Positions 38,346 through 52,404 of a stretch of DNA of 64,000 nt are shown in pieces. This DNA is from Lanius collurio (Eukaryota; Chordata; Aves; Passeriformes; Laniidae). The stretch lies in the NCBI GenBank assembly GCA_020086605.1, contig JACBWW010000017.1:21763510-21827509 (forward strand). The letters are read 5' to 3'. Below the pieces are notes generated by a model that was not told the DNA's origin, made no database searches, and saw only the letters and a list, made by a program, of their open reading frames with translations. The position numbers were made by a program, and so were the translations under genes. How positions within the stretch are numbered: the stretch's first letter is position 1; every line of letters starts with the position of its first letter.

Positions 38346-41300
38346 CAGATACATTTTATGAGCTCTTAAGGCCAAGGGGAATATATGCTTTAGCCAAAAT
38401 TAGATTTTTTTTTTTTATTTAACATACAAAGAGATAGTGGAGATGGTGTAAAAATATATAAGCAAATTGTTCACATTTTATGAGTATAAATATATGCAAA
38501 TTTTCCAGAGTCAACTTTTTCTCCTCTGCCTGTAGTATGTCTCATTAAGAAAATTTCTTATTAAGAACTGTCTTCTAAAGAGATGGACTACCATTGTTTA
38601 ATCTCAAGAGATATTATGAAATAAAAATTAACCAAACATTTTAGTAGAGTTTAGAAAGTTTAGTACAGTCTAAAACACAACTTGTCTTGCAACACTGCAA
38701 GTTGCTGGAGGGAGCAGCCCTTATTTTTTAAATACAAACCTGAGGTAAAATACAGTGAAGAAATGGAATTCATCTCAATTTCCCAAATCTGAATAGCATA
38801 ATCGGGGAAAATACTGCCACCATATAGGCTTCGAACTACATGTGTCCCCCAGTGTTATTTTTAAAATAATTAGGAGCATATTATATCTTCAGATACTTTC
38901 TGCTTCTATCCAATAGCAATTAATAACTGTTAGCATCCTTCCTTCTTCCATTTTGTAACATTATCTCTTCCAGAAACTTGCTAGCCAGTGACATTAGTGA
39001 AAACGGAGAGTAGATCCATACAAAACAATGTGAGTAAAAGCAGAATCTGTCTGTTTGCTTTTGCACGGTTAGAACAAAAAGCTCCATTGCTGCTTTTACA
39101 GCTAAAGAACATTTTATAATGAGCTCTGAAATTTTTGGGAAAGTCAGATTACAATGTTGGTTTAACATCAGACAGTCCATTGTTTAGATGTAGGATCACT
39201 GCGACGTCCGGTCTCTGAAAACTTTAGTTTTCCTTTTGATATTAAAAAGAACACTGAAATAATCCACAAAGAGCTTGGGCCTCAGGAAAGAAGTCTGAAA
39301 AACAAACACTGTTAAAGATCAGTAAGACACGATTATGTGGCTGACAATTACATGTGATAACAATTAAAATTATCTGATTCCAGCCACATGGCATCTTAAT
39401 ACAGCAGATCTCCAAGTAAATAACATGTCACATAATAGGTTTTGATTGATGTTGTCAGCAGCCTCTTGAATGTTACAGATACCTTCCCATCAATGCCTTA
39501 GAAATCAGTGGAGACTGCTGACCTCATCCTAACCCAAAATTATTTGCATGTACCTAAATATCCTAGTTCTAACTGCTGGTAGCCTAAAATTCTTCTTTTA
39601 CTAGATAATTGGATACTTGTACAAGTTGTCCATCTCCTTACTTCCAGTTGTAAATAACTTTGCTAATATATGCATTCATGGTTTTACTGAAAACCCTAGA
39701 TGTCTTTTGAGAGGTGTTTCAGTTACCTGCCAGTACAGATCTGGGAACACAAGTCTGATTGCAAGCCAGCTGAAGCACTGCAAACAATTTCTGAAGTCCA
39801 TGGCTTGGTTGGCATGGAGGACCTAACCAGGGAGAATCCAGAGCTGACAAGGAGCTGCCACCAAGCAGCATGAGGTTACTTTGCTGCCAACTTTAATTTG
39901 TGTTAAAAAAAATAGGGATGAGTTAATGATTGCTAAACCAACAAATCATCCTCCTATTGGAGGAGCCCCAGAGGACATCCTGTCTCCAGCAGTGATGTAC
40001 CCAGTGAGAAAACACATTGTCACATTGCCTAGAATGGGCATACAAAAAGCAGAGGGGGATTGGAGCAGGAATCTGGAGTATTTTCATGGTGCCAGTCTCC
40101 ATGCATGTTCTTGGCTTATACTCCCTATTTTCCTCTAGACCAGCCCACGGGCTACTCTTCAGATCTGTGATGCAAGTTTTATTGTTTCCTTCTGTATACT
40201 GTTAAGTGGGAAGTGAAACAAAATGTCTTGAAAATTAATTGAGAAATAATACCATACATTTGTTAGAAGGACAGTTTTTGCTACCATTGTTGTTTCTAAA
40301 AAACAACTTTTTCTACTTTGGCATCTAAATCAGGATTTCAACATCACAGCTGGAAAAGCAGCTGTCTTTTCTAACCAGGGCTGCCACTAACACAGCTCTC
40401 CCACTGTAGGATGTAGAGTCAACAGCTTGTTGAGAATGAAGCTTTAGTTGAGATATTGCAGCTGTTTAGAAGATGTTGCTGAAGGTGAGCAAAAACCTTA
40501 TGAGTGATTCACATCAGTTTCACTGGTCTGACAAAGCATGTTATCCAGCCACAATGCAAGGTTGTGCCTGTGATAATAATATATTGGAGTTTTAACGAAT
40601 GTGTTGCAAATTTCCCCATACTTTATACCAGATCACCCTAATGAGAAAGAAAAAAAAAAGAAGCAACAAAATTCACAAGCAGACAACATAACAGTCATAC
40701 CTGACACGTCAGACACAAACATGTTTCTGTCCTGAGTAACAGATCTACAGGATATGCCACTGCTTTCTCTAAATGGCCTTCTCAGTAAGCAACAGTCACT
40801 TGACTGCATGATGGATGACATTTTACTGTGTAGGAAATATATTTGGTTTCCAATAAAAAAAAAGAGAAGAATTATCTATATGGTTCATGTTAAATTAGAA
40901 TCACACATTGCTTCTCTGCAGGAAAAATTACATTTGCTGTAGTTATGCACCAAAACTGTTAGCACCATGGGAGAGCAGGTTCCTGGAAGAACAGAGAAGC
41001 ACCTGGTCACTGAAGTACATCAAACATATGAAAACTCTCCATATTTACACACCTCTAAACTTTCAACACATTCCTTGTCCTGAACTGCAGAGAATGCTCC
41101 AAAAAATCAAGTCACGTGGTACTTAGACTCTACAGAGACAAGATCTCAATGTTGTACAAGAGTACATCAGACAAAATGACCAAATCATTAAAGAGCCATT
41201 GATGGACAAATGATTAGAGAATGTAAACAAGTCAAATTCTACAAAACCAGATGTAGCCATGCATCTGTAAAGATGTAGCCATAGTCATATTCTCTGAAGA

Positions 41301-44300
41301 ACTGGGAGAACAGTATGACTGAGGTAGTTCATCTGGTAAGTATTTTCCACCCCTGATGTCCAAGACTATACACTCAGAGGCTACTTTACAAGTGTAACAT
41401 TTGTGCAGCTGTAGCATGAGCAGAGGTGATTAGCATGGGAGCAGGGCCTCTCATTTTCTTCATGCAGAGCATCATACAAAGGGACTTTGATCTTTAGGGG
41501 GATCTCTACCACAGCGCAAACTAATGATGATGTTAACACAACAGTAATAATAGGTACAGATAGCAATGCTGAACTTTAAACATGTATCCATTATAAACAC
41601 ATAAATATTCAGTTGTCTACTGTAGGAGCACAGGTCATAGACTCTTTAGCTTCATTTCCCTCCTACACATCCAAAAGCAGGCAAAAAAAAATATTGAAAT
41701 ATATTTATTAGTTGGCAAACAGTATCTTTTCAAATTGCCATGGCAGAAATTTGGAGAATCAGGCTGCTAATGTGTATCTGAGCATTTACATAATATTAGA
41801 AGCAAACAGAATATTTGAGCCGCAGAAGAATCTCCAGAAATAACTAAAAAGCAGTGACTTTCTTTTAAAGTTGTACAGGACAGGTTGTGAAAAATCTAAA
41901 TTCCCTTCAACGTTTTGAAAAAGTTAGCATCTATCTACAAATCAGCTGAGGGGCTCAGATTATTATTCTATTGATTTTATGTATGACTTTCTGGTCTCAT
42001 TTGAGGTTTTTTATTTATTTGGGGTTTTTTTCATATTTGAGGGTTTGGGGGTTTTGTTTGGTTTTTGTTTTCTTGTAGATTTTTTAGAATAAAAGATAAG
42101 TGACCAACCTATGGCCTCCAGGCCAGCTTCCAAAGGCCAGATTAACTTATTCAACCAGTAGCTACATTTTACTGTCCTGTCCTTTACTGAGGCCTCTACA
42201 GTACCATTACAAACCAGGAATTACATCTGTCCTAACTTGGGCACATCCCCACCACATGATGAGCAGGTGATGTGACCAGCTCTGTGATAAAAGCATGAGT
42301 GAACCTCGGCCTTGATACAGGCATTGATTGAACTCCTTGACCGTTACTGAAATAAGCATTTCTTGAAGAAAGGACTTGCATTTTAGATTTCTAATGAATA
42401 TTCCTCTCATTGAATTAGAGGTTAGAGCATGTATTTCTTCCTTAAAAATGACACAGTCTTCCAAACCAAAAGGCTGAGACTAACACAAGGAATGTGGAGT
42501 ACATATTTATGGAGTAAGCACAACTATTATTTGTTGCCAGATCTAATGTACCAGAACATCGCTTTGGACATCAGTATCTACAGTCTAGCATTTTCCTGAA
42601 GTTGTGTGTAGTGTCTTTCTGTCACAATGTTCCATCCATGACATCCATATTTCAGATGCATGTAGAGAAAGAGCATCCCTGCCTTGGGAAATAACATTCC
42701 AAGAACAAAAGGGCTAAAAAAGGCCCAGGGAGTAAAACATCCAGAAGGTCATCAACAGTGACATTTTCTGCAGACATCATAGCAAGAGAATAGGTAGATT
42801 GAATGTGGAAAAAGTATTGGCCTGGTGAAAAAATTCAGGGATACTGAATAATACCAGTGGGGCTGCAGAGAAGAAGCCAAGAATCTCTGTTATTTTCTGC
42901 TAAAAAGGAATCAGTTGAACTCCAAAGTGACTGAAAAGTGATGAGCTAGTGCTTCAGAGAGGGGTTGAAAACAGGGAGGTGGGGCTGTTTGCACAGTTTT
43001 GCTTGGCATGATTTCATTGTTCACAAAAATAAGGAGAAAAAACAATATTCCAAAACTCTTTCTGGGCAGTTAATAATTATTTTTCTCCCTTGGATTACAA
43101 CACACATAAATATCAACAACCCTTTTGGCTATGTTGGCCTGGAGCCCTGCTCAGGCTTTCCATGTGGAGTTCCTAAGGAGCTGTCCCACTTGATACATGG
43201 TGAAAGCCTCTCGCCTTAGAAATGCACTTGGGCTGGTGCCTTGAAAGGACATTTGAAACCTGCCTATGCTGCTTTGCTTTTTTTCCTGTTCTTGTTGTCA
43301 GGCTCATCATGCTGAGTCATATCTGAAGCTAGATCATAATGATCATCCTGAAATGTCAGCAGCTGCTCTTTTCACCCCCATATGGTGCCAGATTAAGGAT
43401 GAGGTTTCCCTAATGCATAAACAATGACTATAATTGTGGTTTTTGACAACCAAGGTATGGCAGAGATGCTATTCTGGTGCAAAAAACCTGCATTTCCACA
43501 GTTGTAATGAAGGGGTGGGTCATAATGACCCACATGTTTCTTTGTATTTCTCTCCAAAGAAAGCCTATGACATAAGTGAATCTCTGTCAGCGTGGCTTTC
43601 GGCCATCAGATGTTGTTTGACAAGGGAAACATCTAAAAGCTTTAACAGCTAATAGCTTCCTAACTGTAAGAGCATTATTTGCCTAATTCCAAAGATGGTT
43701 GTTTGATAGACAAAAACTGGCTTTAACCTCTATTCTCTTAATTTAGATGTAATTTCCCTGCCATCCACAGATAGTCTTATCCCTGAGTGTTGCTTAAAGT
43801 TACAAGCTCTCTTTAAAAGCCAGATAAAAAACAAGCTGAGGTATCAAAGAAATAAAAAAGAGAACAAACAAACAAAGAAAAACCCTAGTAGGACTTGACA
43901 AAAGTAATGAAAAAACCAAAGCTCTATCTCTTCTTTCATTTATGGATGTACATCAAAAGTATTTCCAGTATCTATTATCTGTAGAGATAGAAGATAGTAG
44001 AACTGCCAGTGAGAGGGGAATTTAGTCCCAGCATGTCCATTCTGTATTTTAGTGCCAAATAAAGCAATACAGAGATAAATGAAAGATAAGCAAGTAGAAA
44101 ATCCTGTAAGGGCAAAGACAGGGTGAACATGATGTACTATTATTCAAGACTGGGAGAAGAGGCATTGAAGCTGATGGAAGTAACCACCACCCTTCATCTG
44201 AGATAACACAGCCAAGTAGTTCTTTGATGAGGTAATACAGGTTTCTGAGACAAGGCAAAAGTACACCCTAAATCTTGAATAATGTAGGCAGATGGTACTG

Positions 44301-47300
44301 ATGGTTATTGCTTTGGGTAAGGGTGTATTTGTGTGTATGCATGTACAAGAAAACAAGATAGCTGAAACAGAAAGAGAAATAAGTTCTAAACACAGCAGGT
44401 AAAAGGAAACTCTCTGGGCATAAAGCCTAAAGGGAGAACTTACTGGATACTGATTCTGAACACAAAAAAATGTAATGCTGTAAGCAAAGATACTGTCTTT
44501 GGTGGTTTGATTGCATCTGCAGGCAGAGAAAGGGAAGCTGGCACGTTCTTTGTAAATAGGTGGAACTGAAGCCAAGAAAGGGCCTGACTCCATCAATGGT
44601 TTAGCTTCCTAACCAGAACAAGCTCTGATGCACGATCATCTGTGCCAAAGGAAGAAATATTATAGATAACTAAGCAGACTAAAGAAAAGACTACAGACAA
44701 ACCTATTCTTTCCTGAGAAAGCTAAGGATGTTATAATGAATTAAATCTTCTTGTAATGAATCAAATGTCAGATGTACAGAAATCATTGCAAATACAAAAT
44801 GCTTTAACAGTTAGAAACACTGACATTCTCCATTTTTAACTGAGATAAGCTCCCCCAAAACTTAAACGAGCCCCAAAAACTAGACTGAGAAGATGCTATT
44901 GCTCTGCAGGATGAGAGGTTCAGTGAGACAGAAGTGGGAGACAAGTTCCAGGTCAGTGTTCTTCTCTGAGAACAAAGTCCCTCCACGCTCACTATATGGG
45001 TGCTTCGGCCTTATACTCAAAGCTGGCTTAGACAGTTGAGCCCTAATTAGGTGCTTACGGTCCCATCCACTCCTTCCTCCAAACTAATCAGTGACACCAG
45101 CTGTTATGTACCAAATGGTACATAAAATGGCAGAGAGAAGTCTACCATTCTGCTGTTTTTCAATTCTGCTTGTGCCAGCCTTCCTGCTGAAGCCATTGGA
45201 GGAGATGAAAACTAACTGGAGAGATGAGCTCAGAAATTACCTCTGCAGTAACCTGAAGTGTACCTGCCCTGTTCTTCCCATGGCACCAAGCAGTACACAT
45301 CACGCTCCTAAAGAGCAGTTAATTTGGATCTCTAGCACTAAAACCATACTGTACTTCCACAGCCGGAACTGAGAAATTAAATTGGTCTGAATGGAAGCTA
45401 TTCTGATTCTTCACAAACTAGGCACAGAACAAAATTTGTAGGATGGCAAACATCCAGTCACAGTCAAATTTTTGTACACATCTTTCTTTCCCTCTGGGCA
45501 TTGTTTCATCCACTTAGATGATATCTATCTCCTTAGATTTAGCTGTCTGAGAATTTGACTTCTAGAATAAAGCAGTTGTCTATGCTTCCTTTTTAGTTAT
45601 GGAGGTAGATGCCCATTTCCAGAAACATGTCACCATACCCTAACAGAGAATTTAAAGTTCGATATCTCTGAAAAATAGTACAGGATGTCCTTTTCCTTTT
45701 ACTGAAGTGGGGGCCTAGACAGCTAGTCAGTCTAGACACACTGCTTTGGAACAGTAGCAGACAAGGCCTACACAAGTTTTTGTGTACTGTGCCATGATAT
45801 ACTTCAAAACCTTTCTCAAGAACATCTGTGGTTACTGGTGTAACCTTTCTTGGGTGTGTCAAAAAAGACACTCTCAAATGGAGCAAGCTCATGAAAATAG
45901 GAAATCCAACAAGAATTCTCAGAGATGAGAGCCATTAGACAGGCTGCTAGGCTGGGTGTAAGGAACAAACCTCACATGGCTTCTTTCCACGAAGGAGTAC
46001 TACTTGTCATTCAGTATTCCTCTGTCATAATAAGTTGTGTTCGGTGGGAAAACAAGAGCACTTGTGTTGGCTCAAAAAGGAGTGGCTTGTTCAGGTTAGA
46101 CTTCAGAGCCACAGTTGTCTGAATGAGGACTAGTAAGAGATGAGAGCATTTTGATCTGTCTGCCACTCTGTAAAGGATAATAGGCAGTTGTTTTATTATT
46201 CCTTCAGTGTAATGTACAAGGATGATTTGTAATGAGGCAGAATCTAGGATAAACAGCTCTTGCTATAATACTTTGCCTTCAGATATCTCAAGAGCTAATC
46301 TGCAGTGGGTATGCTTGCTGTAAATCAGAGGCTATGTCTTTGCATTTGGAAGTCACTATTATTATGTTAAAGGATGTATCCTTTCATAGTTCAAGTATGG
46401 CATTTGGAAAGAAGTAATTTCACCTCAGAGTGGAAGCTTCCCTGGGGCACAGATCTTCAACAGTGAAATTTTGTGTGTGTACTTTGACAAACGCATGCCC
46501 AGTGGGTATGTGCCAAATTATGTCTTTGAAGCCATGGAAGCCTTGCTGTGGGAACCTAGAACTTTGAAGAATTTCTCAAGGGAGAGGAAGCAAAGCCAGC
46601 TGGACTCATCTATAGACAAAAATTTAATTGCTAGCTAGCAGCTACTACATTAGAAGAGAAATCATCTCAGAGACCTGCAACACGTTGGTGTGAACACTTG
46701 TTAGAGGAGCTGGGAGGCAACTTGACTGTGACCCATTGAGATCCCACTCTTTTCACATTCTTTTTAAATTTAGTTATTTACTGTCATGGTAAAATGTGAT
46801 CATAATTATACGAACCAACATACCATCATCATTACTCAGCACCTAAGAACAAATTGTAAATACCCTGCTTTTGAGTGCAAACCAGCTAAGCAAAGAACAA
46901 TTTCTTTGGAACTAGTACATATCAATCCAGCAGATTACAGATAAGAAATTAACTTGATACAATAAAATTTATGTACAGCCTTTTCTGCAAGAAGTGGTTT
47001 ATTTTCACAACCTGCTGACTTCATCTTTCTTATTCTCTGAGACATAACCTTGAAGCTCCTGAGGAGCAGGTTCCTCTTTGCGGTAGCAGATACCTGTCCT
47101 GCTCTGTGAGCTCTTTTTTGACTTCATCCTTCTTCAGTGCTCTCAAATAGGTCCTATGGCATCCCTAACTCACACAAATGCACATTATTTTGCCTGACCA
47201 AAAGACAAAACTGCTGTAAAATATTGCCCCAAGAACACGATGTGTATGTGTGCGTGTATGTGGTGTAAAATGGTAATTCACTTGTTACTGTACTATTAAG

Positions 47301-48200
47301 ATAATGTTTCTCTACCAAAATAATTACTTTATAAATAAAGCTCTTCAGATAATAATTAAAAATCTTACTGAGGGAAATTACCTGATGAAAGGAGACTCAG
47401 GATATATCTTTATTGCTTCTCTGAGGCTAGTGCTAAATGGCAGACAACAAAGCTTACGAATTCAGAGGTTGATTGTTGCCTTCTGCTTTTCTCCACTGAC
47501 AGGTGAGCACACCTCTCCCTCTGTTACTCTCACAATTTATTTGTACTTGTATAAGAACAATCCTTGAAGTGAGAACATTTCCACTGTTCAATTTATAATC
47601 TGGACAGAGAAAGAAGAGGGAGGTAAAAGCTCCTCCCTTTTTCATGAGGAACAAATACTCTGATTCATAGAGACATTTAGGTGCTTTGCTGATTGGGATC
47701 TAATAGGTCAGACCCCTTACAACACCGAAATATCTTCAAGCAGCAGTTGATCTGCTCTCTCCATATATGTCCTCTTTCTTCACAGTAATGGCAAAGTAAC
47801 CAGACCTGTTTCACTACAGGTTAAATCAGCACTGGCACTGTTATGCCCAACACTGCTACCAAAAAAACTATTCTTCCACTGACATGCACTGGGTGAAGTT
47901 TGAAAACCATGCAGAAGAAGTGGAAACCATCCAGAAGAAGTGGAAACCATCCATAAAAAAAAGTAAAGCAAACCCAAACAAAAACCTCACATATTTTAAA
48001 CCAGATTAGTTGCCTTCTCTGGGATACAATCTCATGGCAGCAGAGCTGGTTGCACTGATTTAATTTGCTCATATAACTACACTTTGGGTCACATCAGCCT
48101 ATTTGCTCTGGGTGAAAGTGCACACAAGGACAGTCACTGCTGTTCAACTGAGACACAATAGCTTGTTAAATTGTTATAAACTGATCATAAGTCTGAGTCC
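38346..48200. other. AT-rich gene-desert DNA
   Basis: Nearly 10 kb without a recognisable gene or dispersed repeat. An octamer word ATGCAAAT lies at 38494-38501. A T/G low-complexity tract covers about 42003-42080. A 12-mer (AGATGTAGCCAT) recurs at 41249 and 41271, and a 20-bp tandem repeat lies at 47904-47953. Open frames reach 150 codons (44144-44596 minus) and have no domain. The lack of recognisable transposons is notable. Confidence 0.5.
47904..47953. repeat. 20-bp tandem repeat, 2.5 copies
   Basis: Unit AAACCATSCAGAAGAAGTGG at 47904-47923 and 47924-47943, then ten bases of a third copy. Copies differ at one position (G/C). Confidence 0.85.
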
Positions 48201-48204
48201 CAAA

Positions 48205-48285
48205 TGTCTTACCCGAGGTCACCCAGCAGTTTGAGACACACCCAGCAACAGAACATCCCCAGAGTCCAGCCTAGTGTCAAATACA
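48205..48285 (-). repeat. ancient MIR-like SINE remnant, reverse orientation
   Basis: The plus strand reads CTTACCCGAGGTCACCCAGC followed by CAACAGAACATCCCC, AGAGTCCAGCCTAGTGTC. This is the order of a reverse-complement tRNA-SINE (TTGCCCAAGGTCACACAGC ... AGAGCCAGGAT ... AGTCCAGTGCTC). It is strongly diverged; ends are approximate and the assignment is by memory of the consensus. Confidence 0.45.
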
Positions 48286-48929
48286 ATGGCACTTTTCCTC
48301 TCTAATTGCAACCAATTGTCACTGTCTTCTGGTGGGTGTAACCAGGAGAAAACGGTCATGGGAGTGAACTAGGACTGTCCAGTGAGCCCTTCCAGTTTCA
48401 ACTGAAGGATGTTGGCAAGACTTCATCAGGAGAACACCATGGTTTCACCAGGTCTTGTTTCTTCTTAGGCAACAAGTGATTAGATATTGTTGAGTAACTC
48501 AGAGAAAAGTTCTTATGATAGATGTAGGTGTTGTGCTGGACAACATGTTTCAGGGAGAGTGGGCATCAGCTGCAGAAATAAAAAGCATTTTTGACCCTAG
48601 AGAAGCATGTTCAGTTCAATGCCTTCCTTTCCTATGCACCAGAGCAGCAGAATGTTGTAGTTAGTGCTACTCAGAGCATAATGCACAAGCACTGTATTGA
48701 TCTGAAGAGCAACTAGCACGGGAGATGTAAAAGTGAAATGGTGGGGCAGAGGGATCCAGTGTTGGAGGAACGCTGCTTTCCACAAGGAAAACCCTTGTAA
48801 CCCTAATTAATAGACAAAGAGCTCTATTCTTCGCCTGTGTTTAACTCCTCCCCTCTTGCTTCTCTTCCCTTTAACTGCACTCCTTTTCCCCCTTCAGTTC
48901 ACAGTAGCATATACAGGACCTGAAAGCCC

Positions 48930-48985
48930 ACACAAACAAATGGAAACACTCCCATTGACTTCAATGGGCTTTGCAACAAGCAAAG
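48930..48985. repeat. second palindromic amniote repeat remnant
   Basis: The core CCCATTGACTTCAATGGG at 48951-48968 is palindromic except for the central two bases and is followed by CTTTGCA. This core is the hallmark of the same old interspersed repeat suggested at 36241-36335. Only the centre is well preserved here. Confidence 0.5.
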
Positions 48986-49719
48986 ACATAAGAAAAAAGG
49001 TGATTCTTTTTTCCTTTCCAAATGACAAGACCCTCTCCCCCAGTAAAACAATCCATATAGTAATCATAAGTGCCTTATATTGTGCAGTGCAATGGGCATA
49101 ATTAATCCTACCCTGTAAACCACTAGTAATAGTTGGTGTCTCTAATGCTTGGAAATTTATTTTAAATAGACTTCATACCTACAGAATAGAATTTTTTTTA
49201 GATTGCAAATACCTAGAGTCCAAAATCAGCAGGTTTTAGCAGCATGTCTGTGCCGACTTTAAAAAGTATAATCAGTTCATACATATAGAAGAATGGGGCC
49301 CAAGCCAGCATTTGCTGAATACTCAAAATAATTTTGATATCCATGAGCTGTTCCCTCAAAGCTGTAAATGTAAGGTCAACCCTGCTGTTGCTCTTTGGAC
49401 AATTATCTAGACATGATCTTGATTAATGACTCACCTGGCTCTTCTTTGGATTCAAGCAGACAAATCTCCATCTGTTTTCTCTACTCTACAACCAAACACA
49501 AAAAGTATCCTCCCCCTCTTCCTCTAGATTCACTGAACTGAGGACTTTACTGGTGAGAGCAATAATCCCAGGTATATTTTAAAAGTTATTTTCTTTTCCT
49601 CATTGCTGCCTGCACGTTTGTCAGCTTAACAAAGGGCTATGATACTGGGCAGGGGGGAGGGGAGGGAATCCATCGCTAATTTAGTGTCCTAGCATGCTCT
49701 GGACAACTGAAATATTTTT
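48986..49719. other. non-coding DNA
   Basis: No gene or repeat is recognised. A G-rich run (GGGCAGGGGGGAGGGGAGGG) lies near 49648-49667 and has quadruplex-forming potential. Confidence 0.5.
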
Positions 49720-50110
49720 CTTCTGAAAAGCTGCACGTTTTTTTTGGCAACACTTGGACAAAAAGGTTCCAACTGTATTGAAGTTTAGGTCATATGCAAA
49801 TGCTCATATTCAAAATGGTGTAGGCAACACTGTCTTTCTAATCCTACCACTAAAATATGATTTGTGGCTGTTCTTCACAACGTCTGTCTGATTAAACATC
49901 CTTGGAAAAAAATGCATGGGATTATAATAAAGAATCATAAAAACGTTTCTTTTAATCAGTAATTAAGTAGCAATTAAGCATAATTATTACAATTTGTATC
50001 TAATTTATAATATCGGTAGAATGAACAGACGTAATTCATCCTCCAGCAGTCAACAGTGCTTGGCTTAAGCAAAGCCAGCTCACACTTCCCTTCACATTTG
50101 CAACACAAAA
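49720..50110. promoter_or_regulatory. candidate conserved non-coding element with octamer and homeodomain words
   Basis: A very AT-rich but non-repetitive block. It contains a perfect POU octamer ATGCAAAT (49794-49801) and a cluster of homeodomain-type words (TAATTAAG, CAATTAAGCATAATTATTAC, CTAATTTATAAT) at about 49950-50010, plus isolated CpGs (ATCGGTAGAA, GACGTAATTC). This is the texture of an enhancer for a developmental gene. Conservation is inferred, not seen. Confidence 0.35.
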
Positions 50111-52376
50111 AAGACACTGTGGATGGTGAACAAATGTGTCTTCCCCAAGGGGTGGGAATATTCAGCAGTGGGGTAGGAACTGCTCAGTCATCTGAAAGCC
50201 TGTGAAAATTCCCTACTGTCTTCAGCAGATTATAAAAATCTTCAGGTTTTTAACCTCATGAGGAGCTCTCACTGTCATGTAGCTGGTAAAGTAATTGTTC
50301 AGTGTCGCAACCAACCATTGCAAAACATAACACACTTTTTTTAATATGAAATATTATTAAAATTGATCAAGACTTTTTCATGTGGTGGTTAGGGAAAGTT
50401 CTTCACTAGCAGCCTAGGAAAAATTACATAGTATACTAAGTAACTCAGAGAGAAAGAAACACTCTAGGTTGATTACAAACTAGGTTCATTAAAAACTTTA
50501 GGTTAATTTTCCTGAACTCCAAGGTTTTTAGATGCATTAGAAACATTTGTGTGTTCTCGGACTGTCTGGAAGCGGCCAATCTGACTATTTTCTGAAATGG
50601 ATGCTTTGAAATAAAACTACTGTGATTTTTTCTTTGTTTTCTAGCCTTGCTTAAGGTTCACATGAGACATGCGTGACTTGATGATAAAACATCAGTCTTC
50701 ACATGTAGCTGATTACCATGGAGCTGTGTTTGGAAAGTTACATCATGGCGGGGGGGGGTCATTAAAGCACCTTAGAGAGTTCTCTGGAATCACTCAGTAT
50801 AGAGCATATACATTTACAGCCCAAAAGCTTTACCATTTGTGTAAGAGTAGCAATAGGCCTCTGCCAAGGTAACCTTCTGAATCTGCTTCAACCAGTAAAA
50901 AATTTAAAAGCATGTACATTTGAAGGATCTGGAATGTTCTTCAGGCTCAGAAGTCTGAATGTATATGCTCTGTCCTCACTCTAACAGTGGCTAAGAGTGG
51001 ATCCCCTAAGCACTTCTGCTGCTTGGATGATTCCCCAGGGAAGGTGCAAAAATGCCCAGAAGGAACTGGAATAAATTAGTATACTAGTATTGAATCTGAC
51101 CAACCTGAATCTAGAATTATTCGGCATTTGAAAATTCAAAAGCACTTGAGGAGATATTAAAATCTAGTTTGTTCAAGCCAGTGTTACTTTGGAGAACCAA
51201 ACCAGGTCTGTGGTTTCCTCAGTGACAGAAGTCTCACACATCTTGTGGATCTGTAAACTGAAGAGTCTGTGGACTCCTAAGCCCTTAATTAAAATGTAAG
51301 TCTGTTAAAATATTCTTATATAGCAAAAACTTCATGGTTTAAACTGAAGTTAATGCTTTACTGGTGGAATGTACCATTAAGACCTAGCCATTTGAAAGTG
51401 GTAATAAGGAGACAGATGCATATTCAAATGTTTATCTCTTTAATGTTCCAAAACCTAATCTCTTAAATGAGTGTAATCAGAAAAGAGGCATTCTAATTCT
51501 CTTTTGGGGAAGAGAAGGCGCCAGAGATCAAGTGATAACTGGGCTGTGAGTTAAAGTCATTCTCAGGAAACTTTGGCTGTGTTTGAACCCAAATTGGAGA
51601 GATTTTTTTAGGTACTGTATCTGCCAGAATTCAAAGAGAAGACAAACTTCTGCTTTCGAGGCACAAAACCAAACTATGGACAACCTTCATCCAAAAAAAA
51701 AAAAAAAAAATCCAACTTTATAAAAATGTCAAGCTTGCTGGTTTTGCTTTGGTTTACACAAAGGTCTTTCTCACACACCTATACCTCAAAGCTAAAAGAA
51801 CAATAAGGTTATGAAGTTAGTCACTCAAAAAGTAGAAAGTGCCAGACATGAGGTTAGATATGCAATCCAAATTCAGTTCCTTAAGTGAACTCATGATTAG
51901 ACATGCTTTAATCACATGGCCACATACATTTTTTTCCTCAAGACAAAGACAGTGTAAGCCTGACGACTTAGAGGAGCAAAGCGCAATATTATGCAGCGTT
52001 GGATCATTGTGACAGAAGAGAATTACCAGGTCTGTATGGCAAGAAATGGGTTGAGACACCCAGCTCTGCCCAGGGCACTGGAGGTGGGAGGCAGTGAAGT
52101 GCCCTGCTGCCATGTCAGCATGTCCCTCCCCTGAGCCAGTAAGCCCCCTGCACAGACATGTGAGGAGAAATGGAGCAAGGGAGGTAGCAGGCTGGGCCTA
52201 CAGCAGCATGGCCCACACACCACCAAGGAAATTATTGTGAAAAGGGACAGACTGCAGCCAAGATTGTTGACTAGTCTACAACCCCATTCTGTTTTCTGCA
52301 ACAATCTGGTTCACATTATAAGTACACTACTGGTAAAGTTGTGGTGGGTTTTGGTGGAATTTTGGTGGTTTGTTTT
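50111..52376. other. non-coding DNA before the CpG-rich domain
   Basis: No gene is recognised. It holds an 18-base poly-A run at 51693-51710 and a G-rich/T-rich stretch beginning near 52330. A splice-acceptor-like tract ends at 50644 (TTTGTTTTCTAG) without a convincing exon behind it. Confidence 0.55.
51693..51710. repeat. poly-A tract of 18
   Basis: Eighteen uninterrupted A bases. No recognisable retrocopy precedes it and no clear target-site duplication flanks it, so it is listed as a simple repeat only. Confidence 0.9.
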
Positions 52377-52404
52377 GGGGTTTTGGGAGGGGAGCGAGGG
52401 GGGG
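52377..52404 (+). other. G-quadruplex-forming motif
   Basis: Four G-runs of at least three (52377-52380, 52385-52387, 52389-52392, 52398-52404) with loops of 4, 1 and 5 nt satisfy the standard intramolecular quadruplex rule. The motif sits about 450 bp before the first CpG island. Confidence 0.7.

Noticed and set aside
51641..51710. Possible retrocopy with an 18-base poly-A tail
   Set aside because: The sequence before the tail resembles no gene and no target-site duplication is visible.
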